NCBI GenBank assembly: GCA_002293665.1
Contig: DBDQ01000007.1
Coordinates: 131-6,073, forward strand
Origin: Alistipes sp. UBA928
GTDB taxonomy: Bacteria > Bacteroidota > Bacteroidia > Bacteroidales > Rikenellaceae
DNA length: 5,943 nt
Direction of reading: 5' to 3'
Below the pieces are notes generated by a model. That model was not told the DNA's origin. It made no database searches and saw only the letters and a program-made list of their open reading frames with translations. The first letter of the stretch is position 1. Each line of letters begins with the position of its first letter. Positions 1 through 5,158 of the stretch are shown one piece after another. Position numbers and translations under genes: made by a program.

Positions 1-333
1 TACATCTCGAAGTACGCGCTCGACTACATGCGCCATAAGGTGGCGGCGGTGGTGGGCGTGGGTTTCGCACGCGACTTCACACTGACGCTGACGACATCGT
101 ACTACGACCGCGAGGGTTCGTGGCTCGACGCCGGCGGCGCACTGAGCCGCTACCGGCCTTACGTTCTGCTGGACGGTCGCCTGTCGTGGGAGCCTGCCTA
201 CTCGGGACGCCGCGCGGGATTGGAGCTCTACCTCGACGGCACTAACCTGACAGGCACCCGTTACTTCGATTTCGGGGGTCTTCCCATGCCCGGCCCGTGG
301 CTCTCGGCCGGCATAGTAGTGACAATACGCTAA
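1..333 (+). CDS. TonB-dependent receptor, C-terminal fragment (5' end outside window)
   Basis: The frame is open from base 1 to a TAA at 331-333 and gives 110 residues, so the start lies upstream of the window. The residues alternate between aromatic or hydrophobic and polar positions, as in outer-membrane beta strands. The last 35 or so residues hold the NLTGTRYFDFGGLPMPGPW segment followed by a final strand (WLSAGIVVTIR). That pattern is typical of the last two barrel strands of TonB-dependent receptors. Such receptors import siderophores, haem, vitamin B12 or glycans across the outer membrane using energy from TonB-ExbBD. The plug domain and TonB box are not visible, so the substrate cannot be named. 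The NLT..YYDFGG..PGRW-type ending is more like metal or cofactor receptors than SusC glycan transporters, but this is a weak inference. The final residue is Arg, not the Phe or Trp often seen at the end of outer-membrane barrels. The gene ends convergently with the SRPBCC gene, with a palindrome between them. Confidence 0.85.
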   Translation, partial: YISKYALDYMRHKVAAVVGVGFARDFTLTLTTSYYDREGSWLDAGGALSRYRPYVLLDGRLSWEPAYSGRRAGLELYLDGTNLTGTRYFDFGGLPMPGPWLSAGIVVTIR

Positions 334-334
334 A

Positions 335-384
335 ACGCATTATGCAACCGCCCCTCCTTCGATCGAAGGAGGGGCGGCATGCGT
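335..384. terminator. Bidirectional terminator palindrome between convergent genes
   Basis: Bases 348-362 and 363-377 form a perfect 30-bp palindrome with no unpaired centre; in RNA the loop would be the central CGAUCG or so. An outer pair, ACGCAT (335-340) with ATGCGT (379-384), can extend the stem across an asymmetric internal loop of 7 nt against 1 nt. It begins just after the receptor's stop codon and lies 15 nt beyond the stop of the leftward SRPBCC gene, so it can serve both. Neither side has a long U tract. The leftward strand has a short run of four T's just after the outer stem; the rightward side has none. I infer termination from the position and the very stable stem. Confidence 0.7.
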
Positions 385-399
385 AATAACTCACGTATA

Positions 400-807
400 T
401 TACATCGCATTGAAAGTACGGGCAATCTGATCGGCCATCTGGTCGATGCCGTCGCGCAGCTTGCCGCCGATCATCATTTTGATCGCCATGTTCATCTCGG
501 CGTGCAGCACCAGACGCATGCGCGTGTCGTAGGGTGCGGCCTCCTTGAGTTGCAGCCAGAAGGTGAAACCTATCGGCGAAGCATCGGTCGCTTCCAGTTT
601 TATCAGACTGCCGGGTATCTTCTCCACCATCCGCAGCCCCATTGCAATACCGCGCACCTTAAACGAGCAGGTATCGCCGTCGACCTTCCAGTCGTCGACA
701 CGGTCGGCCACGAGGGGGGTGAAGTTGTTAAAATCGCTCAGCGCCGTGTAGACCATTTCGGCCGGGCGGCGAATCTGTTGTTGTTTGCTTTCGTATTTCT
801 CCAACAT
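400..807 (-). CDS. SRPBCC-fold (START/polyketide cyclase-like) protein
   Basis: This 135-residue protein has the layout of a small single-domain SRPBCC protein. An N-terminal strand leads into IRRPAEMVYTALSDFNNF (residues 12-29), the usual first strand-to-helix segment. A run of beta strands follows, including TCSFKVRG, GLRMVEKIPGSLIKLEA and IGFTFWLQL. A long amphipathic C-terminal helix (about residues 108-135) closes the ligand cavity. Family members bind hydrophobic ligands or act as cyclases, but these short Bacteroidota proteins have no established activity, and no catalytic residues can be assigned. It is the last gene of the pyrE operon: its ATG starts 1 nt after the TGA of the thioredoxin gene, so the two are probably translationally coupled. 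As I recall, similar proteins are often found beside pyrE in Bacteroidales, which supports the call. There is no signal peptide, so it is probably cytoplasmic. Confidence 0.8.
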   Translation of the reverse strand: MLEKYESKQQQIRRPAEMVYTALSDFNNFTPLVADRVDDWKVDGDTCSFKVRGIAMGLRMVEKIPGSLIKLEATDASPIGFTFWLQLKEAAPYDTRMRLVLHAEMNMAIKMMIGGKLRDGIDQMADQIARTFNAM

Positions 808-808
808 C

Positions 809-1786
809 TCAATCGAGGATTTCGGCTACTTTGGCTTCAAGAGCTGCTCCGCGCAGGTTCTTTGCAAGTATCACACCTTCGGGACTCACGAGTACGGTGT
901 GGGGTATCGAGCGCACGGCGTACTGCTCCGCCACGGCGTTTTGCCAGCCGCCTATGTCAGAGACGTGGCGCCAGGTGAGTCCGTCGTCGGCGATCGCCTT
1001 GAGCCACGCCTCACGGTTGTCGTCGAGCGACACGCCGAGAATCTCGAAACCGCGGTCTTTGAAACGTTCGTAGAGCTTCACCACATTGGGATTCTCCATA
1101 CGGCAGGGGCCGCACCACGACGCCCAGAAGTCGATCAGCACAAGTTTTCCGCGCAGTTCGGAGAGGGTTAGCGGCGTACCGTCGGGCTGTGCCTGGGTAA
1201 AGTCGGGGGCCTGCACTCCGACAGCACTCGCGGCCAGCAGTTCACGGCGTTCGACGAGGCGGTCGGTGAAAGCGTTCGCGGGAGCATCGGCTATTATCGC
1301 GAGCAGCGAGTCGATCTCGGCAGGGGTAGTCTGCGCATGTGCGGCGCTGTATATCAGATAGGCCGAAAACACCGAGGCGGGAGCGCCCATAACAGCATCT
1401 ACGCGGTATTTTTCTCTGTCTGCGGCGAATATCAAGCCGTCCTGAAAAGCTTTCGCGGCGTCGTTGGTGACCGTGCCGGAGAACGTCGGGCCATTCGTCA
1501 TGTCGATGGTGGCGGCAATGGCGCCCGGTTCGACGAAGAACGGGATAAGCCCCGGCGCACCGTCTATCGACAGTATCGCCTGATCGGGACGGGCTTTGGC
1601 AATGTCGAAATGGAACTTGCCGCCTGCAACGGTGGTACTGTCCACGCGTGTACGGTCGCTGTCGAGCAGCACGACTTTGGTACCGTCGACTATGCCGACG
1701 ACGGTGGCGTCGAGGGTCGCCTCGGGCCGTGGGCCGCACGCGGTGAGTATGCCGGCGGCCAACAGAATGATGGATGATCTTTTCAT
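809..1786 (-). CDS. DUF4369/TlpA-like thioredoxin-fold lipoprotein
   Basis: I chose the ATG at 1786 because it gives a clean lipoprotein signal (MKRSSIILLAAGILTAC, lipidated Cys17). The upstream in-frame ATG at 1828 would overlap pyrE and bury the signal. The protein has 325 residues. Residues about 22-110 resemble DUF4369: a GxxDGxxVxLL start, DSTTVAGGKFHFD, then FFVEPG. Residues about 192-325 are an AhpC/TSA-TlpA-type thioredoxin domain. It has the redox motif WCGPC at 224-228, the preceding strand KLVLIDFWAS, and the cis-proline in SIPHT (Pro295). Family knowledge points to thiol-disulfide exchange in the periplasm, usually reduction of target disulfides (for example in cytochrome c maturation or stress repair); the partner is unknown. 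No run of acidic residues follows Cys17, so surface export is not indicated. It lies 14 nt after pyrE and 1 nt before the SRPBCC gene, inside their operon. Its function has no obvious link to pyrimidine synthesis. Confidence 0.9.
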   Translation of the reverse strand: MKRSSIILLAAGILTACGPRPEATLDATVVGIVDGTKVVLLDSDRTRVDSTTVAGGKFHFDIAKARPDQAILSIDGAPGLIPFFVEPGAIAATIDMTNGPTFSGTVTNDAAKAFQDGLIFAADREKYRVDAVMGAPASVFSAYLIYSAAHAQTTPAEIDSLLAIIADAPANAFTDRLVERRELLAASAVGVQAPDFTQAQPDGTPLTLSELRGKLVLIDFWASWCGPCRMENPNVVKLYERFKDRGFEILGVSLDDNREAWLKAIADDGLTWRHVSDIGGWQNAVAEQYAVRSIPHTVLVSPEGVILAKNLRGAALEAKVAEILD

Positions 1787-1800
1787 AATTAGTGTTGTTT

Positions 1801-2457
1801 TTAGAAATTTGCGGGATCGGTGCGCCACTTCCGTAACGTCTCTACCTCTTCGGGTTTCACATAGCCTTGCTTTTCCGCAAGTGCGATCAGGGTCGGATAG
1901 TCGCTAAGCGTGTCGAGAGCCACTCCGGCATCGGCAAAGTTGCGCGCGGCGGTGTCGAAGGCGTAGGTGAAGATCGCGGCCATGCCGAGAACGCCGAGCC
2001 CGGCGTCGCGCAGAGCCTTCACCGCGGCAAGCGAGCTTCCGCCCGTCGAGATGAGGTCTTCGATCACCACCACCCTTTGCCCTGCGGTGTACTCACCCTC
2101 TATGAGGTTTTCCAACCCGTGGCCTTTAGGCGCCGAGCGCACATAAATGAACGGCAGCCCCAGCGCCTCGGCCACCAACACTCCGTGTGCGATGGCACCC
2201 GTGGCGACTCCGGCAATAACCTCCGCGTCGGGATATTTCGTCCGCACCAACTCCGCGAAAGCATCGCGTACCTGCGCCCGCACGGCCGGATGCGAAAGCA
2301 CCCTGCGGTTGTCGCAGTAGATGGGCGAACGCCATCCGCTTGCCCACGTAAAAAGATTTGCAGGGCTCAATTTTATTGCGTTAATTTGCAGTAGGGACGC
2401 GGCTATCCGCGTAGCGGGTCGGAACGCCGACGGCGGATTTTTTTTACAACTATTCAT
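1801..2457 (-). CDS. pyrE: Orotate phosphoribosyltransferase
   Basis: PyrE joins orotate to PRPP to make orotidine monophosphate, the fifth step of de novo UMP synthesis, in the cytoplasm. The 218-residue protein shows the family core: AIKLSPANLFTWASGWRSPIYCDNR at about 27-51 (substrate side), IAGVATGAIAHG at 81-92, and the mobile catalytic loop with Lys111 and His113 (PKGHG). The PRPP-binding motif VVVIEDLISTGGSS is at 129-142. The length fits the 205-220 residues usual in Bacteroidales. The ATG at 2457 is the only in-frame start close to the core that fits the promoter just upstream. It gives an N-terminus some 8-10 residues longer than I would expect, encoded by a GC-rich hairpin-bearing stretch (2397-2436) and an A8 run at codons 5-7. 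It is the first gene of an operon with the thioredoxin lipoprotein and the SRPBCC protein. The divergent NUDIX start is only 10 nt away. Confidence 0.95.
   Translation of the reverse strand: MNSCKKNPPSAFRPATRIAASLLQINAIKLSPANLFTWASGWRSPIYCDNRRVLSHPAVRAQVRDAFAELVRTKYPDAEVIAGVATGAIAHGVLVAEALGLPFIYVRSAPKGHGLENLIEGEYTAGQRVVVIEDLISTGGSSLAAVKALRDAGLGVLGMAAIFTYAFDTAARNFADAGVALDTLSDYPTLIALAEKQGYVKPEEVETLRKWRTDPANF
2357..2388 (+). promoter_or_regulatory. Candidate promoter for the NUDIX-DPP5 operon, inside pyrE
   Basis: TTAATTTG at 2381-2388 matches TAnnTTTG at every defined position but one (T for A at the second base). A TTTG at 2357-2360 sits 20 nt upstream, which is good -33 spacing for this phylum. 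Transcription would start near 2393-2396 and give a leader of about 73 nt antisense to the first codons of pyrE. I saw no better match between here and the NUDIX start, but the match is imperfect and overlaps a coding sequence, so chance is possible. Confidence 0.35.
2397..2445 (+). promoter_or_regulatory. Two competing hairpins plus T8 in the predicted NUDIX leader (attenuator-like)
   Basis: Hairpin 1 is ACGCGG (2397-2402), loop CTAT, CCGCGT (2407-2412), a perfect 6-bp stem. Hairpin 2 is GTCGG (2418-2422), loop AACG, CCGAC (2427-2431). It can be extended by CCGC (2407-2410) pairing with GCGG (2433-2436). That extension uses the 3' arm of hairpin 1, so hairpin 1 and the extended hairpin 2 exclude each other. 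One A and then eight T's (2438-2445) follow the extended stem, as in an intrinsic terminator on the + strand. The segment also encodes about the first 20 residues of PyrE on the other strand. It could be an attenuator, a terminator for antisense transcripts, or a dispersed palindromic repeat that landed at the start of pyrE. Confidence 0.4.
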
Positions 2458-2467
2458 CTTTTCATTA

Positions 2468-2911
2468 ATGTCTGGGGGCAAAGATAGCGAAGTTAGGGAT
2501 AACAAAAAAATCGTTCGTGCGGCGGGCGGTGCGGTAGTCGCTGCGGATGGCCGTGTGCTGATGATGATGCGCCGCGGGATGTGGGATCTGCCCAAGGGGC
2601 ATATCGAGCCGGGTGAGTCGGAGCGCGAGTGTGCCGCGCGTGAGGTTTGCGAGGAGTGCGGCCTCAATCCGGCGCTGCTGACGGTGGGCCCCGAGCTCGC
2701 CCGCACCATACACCTGTCGGCACACGACGAGGAGAAACACACCGTGTGGTTCCGCATGGACTACACTGGCGACCCGGCCCGTGTCGAACCCCAAACCGAG
2801 GAAGAGATCACATCCCTCGAATGGGTCTCCCCCACCGAAGCCTTGCGCCGCGCCTCCACGAGCTACTCCACCATCCGGGCTGTGATCGAAAAACTAATCC
2901 TACAGATATGA
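2468..2911 (+). CDS. NUDIX family hydrolase
   Basis: The protein has 147 residues. The full NUDIX box GX5EX7REUXEEXGU is present at residues 44-66: it begins GHIEPGE, continues with AAREVCEECGL, and the metal-binding glutamates are intact. It is preceded by the usual LMMMRRGMWDLPKG strand-turn. Family members cleave nucleoside diphosphates linked to another moiety (oxidised nucleotides, dinucleoside polyphosphates, sugar nucleotides), using Mg2+. The substrate cannot be told from the sequence. The late tyrosine in SYSTIR (133-138) and the short C-terminus suggest a diadenosine polyphosphate- or MutT-like size class, but this is weak. The ATG at 2468 is the only in-frame start near the domain; the frame stays open upstream into antisense pyrE. 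Codons 4-13 contain the divergent pyrE promoter. The stop overlaps the DPP5 start (ATGA), so the two are co-transcribed and probably coupled. No signal peptide is visible, so it is likely cytoplasmic, unlike its operon partner. Confidence 0.9.
   Translation: MSGGKDSEVRDNKKIVRAAGGAVVAADGRVLMMMRRGMWDLPKGHIEPGESERECAAREVCEECGLNPALLTVGPELARTIHLSAHDEEKHTVWFRMDYTGDPARVEPQTEEEITSLEWVSPTEALRRASTSYSTIRAVIEKLILQI
2479..2506 (-). promoter_or_regulatory. Bacteroidota-type promoter for the pyrE operon
   Basis: Read on the minus strand, TATCTTTG (2486-2479) matches the Bacteroidota -7 consensus TAnnTTTG exactly. A TTTG at 2506-2503, inside a T-rich run, is a plausible -33 element, with 16 nt between the two; this is slightly short of the usual spacing. 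Transcription would start near 2472-2475 and leave a leader of about 15-18 nt before the pyrE ATG. The leader (ATTAATGAAAAG) is AT-rich and has no Shine-Dalgarno, as is common in the phylum. The whole promoter lies inside codons 4-13 of the divergent NUDIX gene. Confidence 0.7.
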
Positions 2912-5040
2912 GAACTATCCTGAAACCAACGATCATTGCAATGAGTTTACTTATATCCGCCTGTGCCGGGGGTGGCGAGCCGAGAGAGCAGTCGGCAGGG
3001 CCGCTGGCCATCAACAACGCACTCTCTGCCGAAGAGATCGCCGCCGGAATCCTCACCCCCGAGGTGATGTGGAAAATGGGACGCATCGGCGAATTCGTCA
3101 TCTCGCCCGACGGGTCGCGGGTCGTGTACGGACGTACCGACTACAACGTGGCCGAAAACCGCGGCGTCACAACACTGTGGGTGCAGCCAGTCGAAGGCGG
3201 CGAGCCTGCGCGCATCACCGGCTACGACGAGAACGCGAGCGGCCCGGTGTGGAGTGCCGACGGCGCGGACATCCGCTATCTGAGCGACCGCGGCGGCACC
3301 TCGCAGATATGGAGCATCGCCCCCGACGGCTCCGGCGCCGTGCAAATATCGAACATCGAGGGCGGCATAGAATACTTTGGCATCGCCCCGGCCGAAAACC
3401 GCGTGTGGTATGTGCAACGCGTGAAGGTCGAGCCCCGAACCACAGCCGAGCTCCATCCCGACCTCGACAAATCGGCCGCCCTCGTCTACGACGAACTCAT
3501 GGTGCGCCACTGGAACCGCTGGACCGACGGCAGCCACCTCCACATATTCGTGACCGACCTTGGAACCAACGGCAAGGTCAACGCCGGAAAAGACATCATG
3601 GAGGGCGAGCCCTACGACGCCCCAATGGAGCCCTACTTCGACGCCGCCGAGATCGCATGGAACAACGCCGGAACGCAACTGGCCTACACCTGCAAAAAGA
3701 TGGGCGACACAGATTATGCCGTGTCGACCGACTCCGACATCTACCTCTACGATGTGACTAACGGCTCGACCATCAATATCTGCAAACCTGCCGGGGCCGA
3801 CAAGAACACCATGCCCGGCTACGACAAATACCCCGTCTTCTCGCCCGACGACACCCGCATCGCTATCAGCAGCATGGCCCGGGCGGGCAACGAGGCCGAC
3901 CGTGAACGCCTGTTCATCTACGACATCTCCACGGGAGCCTTCACCGACCTGACGGCTAATTTCGACCACAGCGCCACAAGCGTCACGTGGAACGACAACT
4001 ATGAGTTGCGTTTCATCGTACCCTGGTTAGGCACACACCAGATATTCAAAACCGATCTCGGGGGCAACATCGCTCAACTGACAGAGGGCGACCACGACAT
4101 CGCGGCGGCATCATATGCGACTGGTAAGACGGTGGTTTCGCTCACCACCATGAGCCTCGGCGCGGAGCTCTACACCGTCAATCCCGCCAGCGGCACACTC
4201 GAACAGCTTACATCTGTCAACAAGGCGATCTACGACAACATCCGCCTGGGAGCTGTCGAGAAGCGCACGATCCCCACCACCGACGGCAAGGATATGCTCA
4301 CCTGGGTATTCTTCCCGCCTGACTTCGACCCCGCAAAAAAATACCCCGCCCTGCTCTACTGCCAGGGAGGCCCGCAAAGCACCCTCGGATGGAGCTATCG
4401 GTGGAATTTCCAGCTTATGGCGGCGCAGGGATACATAGTAGTCGCACCATGCCGCCGCGGAGTGCCGGGCTTCGGACAGGAGTGGACGGATCAGATCTCG
4501 GGCGACTACTCGGGGCAGAACATGCGCGACTACCTCTCGGCGATCGACGCCGTGGCCAATGAGCCTTACGTCGACGCCGACCGCCTCGGCTGCGTGGGCG
4601 CGAGCTACGGCGGCTACTCGGCGTTCTACCTTGCCGGCATCCACAACAAACGGTTCAAGGCGTTCATCTCCCACTGCGGCATCTTCAACTTCGAGAGCAT
4701 GTACGGCACGACAGAAGAGCTATTCTTCGTCAACAACGACTACGGCGGCCCCTACTGGAGCGACGACACCACGGCACGGCGCTCTTACGCGGGCTCGCCC
4801 CACAAGCTGGTCAAAAACTGGGACACTCCGATGCTGATAATCACCGGCCTCAACGATTTCCGCGTACCCTATTCCCAAAGCCTCGAGGCCCACACCGCCG
4901 CGCGCCTTCTCGGAGTGCCGTCGCGTCTGGTGGCGTTCGAAAACGAAGCGCACCAAGTATTCAAGCCACAGAACAGCCTCGCCTGGAACCGCGAATTCTT
5001 CGGCTGGCTCGATAAATACGTAAAGAACCCTGCGAAATAG
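2908..5040 (+). CDS. dpp5: S9 family dipeptidyl peptidase 5-like lipoprotein
   Basis: This 710-residue serine peptidase has an N-terminal lipoprotein signal (MRTILKPTIIAMSLLISAC, lipidated Cys19), which fixes the start at 2908. A longer open frame upstream is only read-through antisense to nothing useful. Residues about 55-430 form a beta-propeller with PD40/WD40-like repeats, such as VISPDGSRVVYG (about 64), PVWSADGADIRYLSD (about 113) and FSPDDTRIAI (about 310). Residues about 460-710 are the alpha/beta-hydrolase domain. The inferred catalytic triad is Ser566 (GASYGGY), Asp650 (GLNDFRVP) and His682 (ENEAHQVF). The segments KDIMEGEPYDAPM, LYCQGGPQ and RRGVPGFGQEW and the overall order closely match Porphyromonas gingivalis DPP5 as I remember it. 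That enzyme releases N-terminal dipeptides with a hydrophobic P1 residue in the periplasm, to feed on peptides. The length is slightly above that of the P. gingivalis enzyme. It is the second gene of the NUDIX operon, and no acidic surface-export signal follows Cys19. Confidence 0.92.
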   Translation: MRTILKPTIIAMSLLISACAGGGEPREQSAGPLAINNALSAEEIAAGILTPEVMWKMGRIGEFVISPDGSRVVYGRTDYNVAENRGVTTLWVQPVEGGEPARITGYDENASGPVWSADGADIRYLSDRGGTSQIWSIAPDGSGAVQISNIEGGIEYFGIAPAENRVWYVQRVKVEPRTTAELHPDLDKSAALVYDELMVRHWNRWTDGSHLHIFVTDLGTNGKVNAGKDIMEGEPYDAPMEPYFDAAEIAWNNAGTQLAYTCKKMGDTDYAVSTDSDIYLYDVTNGSTINICKPAGADKNTMPGYDKYPVFSPDDTRIAISSMARAGNEADRERLFIYDISTGAFTDLTANFDHSATSVTWNDNYELRFIVPWLGTHQIFKTDLGGNIAQLTEGDHDIAAASYATGKTVVSLTTMSLGAELYTVNPASGTLEQLTSVNKAIYDNIRLGAVEKRTIPTTDGKDMLTWVFFPPDFDPAKKYPALLYCQGGPQSTLGWSYRWNFQLMAAQGYIVVAPCRRGVPGFGQEWTDQISGDYSGQNMRDYLSAIDAVANEPYVDADRLGCVGASYGGYSAFYLAGIHNKRFKAFISHCGIFNFESMYGTTEELFFVNNDYGGPYWSDDTTARRSYAGSPHKLVKNWDTPMLIITGLNDFRVPYSQSLEAHTAARLLGVPSRLVAFENEAHQVFKPQNSLAWNREFFGWLDKYVKNPAK

Positions 5041-5057
5041 AGCGAATAAAATTCGCT
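5041..5057 (+). terminator. Small hairpin directly after the DPP5 stop codon
   Basis: AGCGAAT (5041-5047) and ATTCGCT (5051-5057) form a perfect 7-bp stem with an AAA loop. It starts on the base after the TAG of the peptidase gene. No U tract follows, so it may be a weak terminator or a 3'-end-protecting stem. Confidence 0.35.
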
Positions 5058-5099
5058 GTCATTCCGCGAGCGAGGTGCGTCATTGCGAAAAGCCGCAGT
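5058..5099. repeat. Degenerate intergenic repeat, two GTCATT units 21 nt apart
   Basis: GTCATTCCGCGAGCG at 5058-5072 and GTCATTGCGAAAAGC at 5079-5093 share GTCATT-x-CG and occur 21 nt apart. Both resemble the widespread intergenic motif GTCATTGCGAGCGAAGC that recurs in many bacterial genomes. I recognise this from memory only. Whether it is repeated elsewhere in this genome cannot be seen here. Confidence 0.35.
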
Positions 5100-5100
5100 T

Positions 5101-5124
5101 GGCGCAAGTTTATAAACTTGTGCC
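5101..5124. terminator. Palindrome between convergent dpp5 and udk
   Basis: Bases 5101-5112 pair with 5113-5124 over 12 positions. All pairs are Watson-Crick except G5104 with U5121, a wobble on the + strand and an A-C mismatch on the - strand. The centre is AT-rich (TTTATAAA). It lies 61 nt after the DPP5 stop and 34 nt after the udk stop. Only weak T runs follow on either strand, so termination is inferred from the symmetry and convergent position. The rest of the gap up to 5158 shows no gene or clear signal. Confidence 0.5.
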
Positions 5125-5158
5125 CTTACAAAGTGTGGGAAACATAACAGCCGCTATA

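Noticed and set aside
379..978. 199-codon open frame on the plus strand
   Set aside because: It runs antisense across the whole SRPBCC gene and into the thioredoxin gene, and has no recognisable domain.
1787..1828. Upstream ATG at 1828 for the thioredoxin lipoprotein
   Set aside because: It would overlap pyrE and put 14 residues ahead of a clear lipoprotein signal peptide.
2438..2445. T8 run as a plain terminator of pyrE
   Set aside because: It is at the 5' end of pyrE and on the opposite strand, so it cannot end pyrE transcription.
2321..2467. Upstream extension of the NUDIX frame (49 more codons)
   Set aside because: It is antisense to pyrE and adds residues with no homology; the ATG at 2468 is next to the domain.
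2458..2757. 100-codon upstream extension of pyrE
   Set aside because: It is antisense to the NUDIX coding sequence, far longer than the family, and lies upstream of the promoter.
2647..2907. 87-codon upstream extension of the DPP5 frame
   Set aside because: It overlaps the NUDIX gene in another frame and would place the lipoprotein signal inside the protein.
2947..3969. 340-codon open frame on the minus strand
   Set aside because: It is fully antisense to the DPP5 gene, has no family resemblance, and is Val/Gly/His-rich as expected from the reverse of GC-rich codons.
4950..4954. Altered residues around the catalytic His of DPP5 (EAHQ instead of ENHW)
   Set aside because: The histidine itself is present with correct spacing to Asp and Ser, so activity loss is not indicated.
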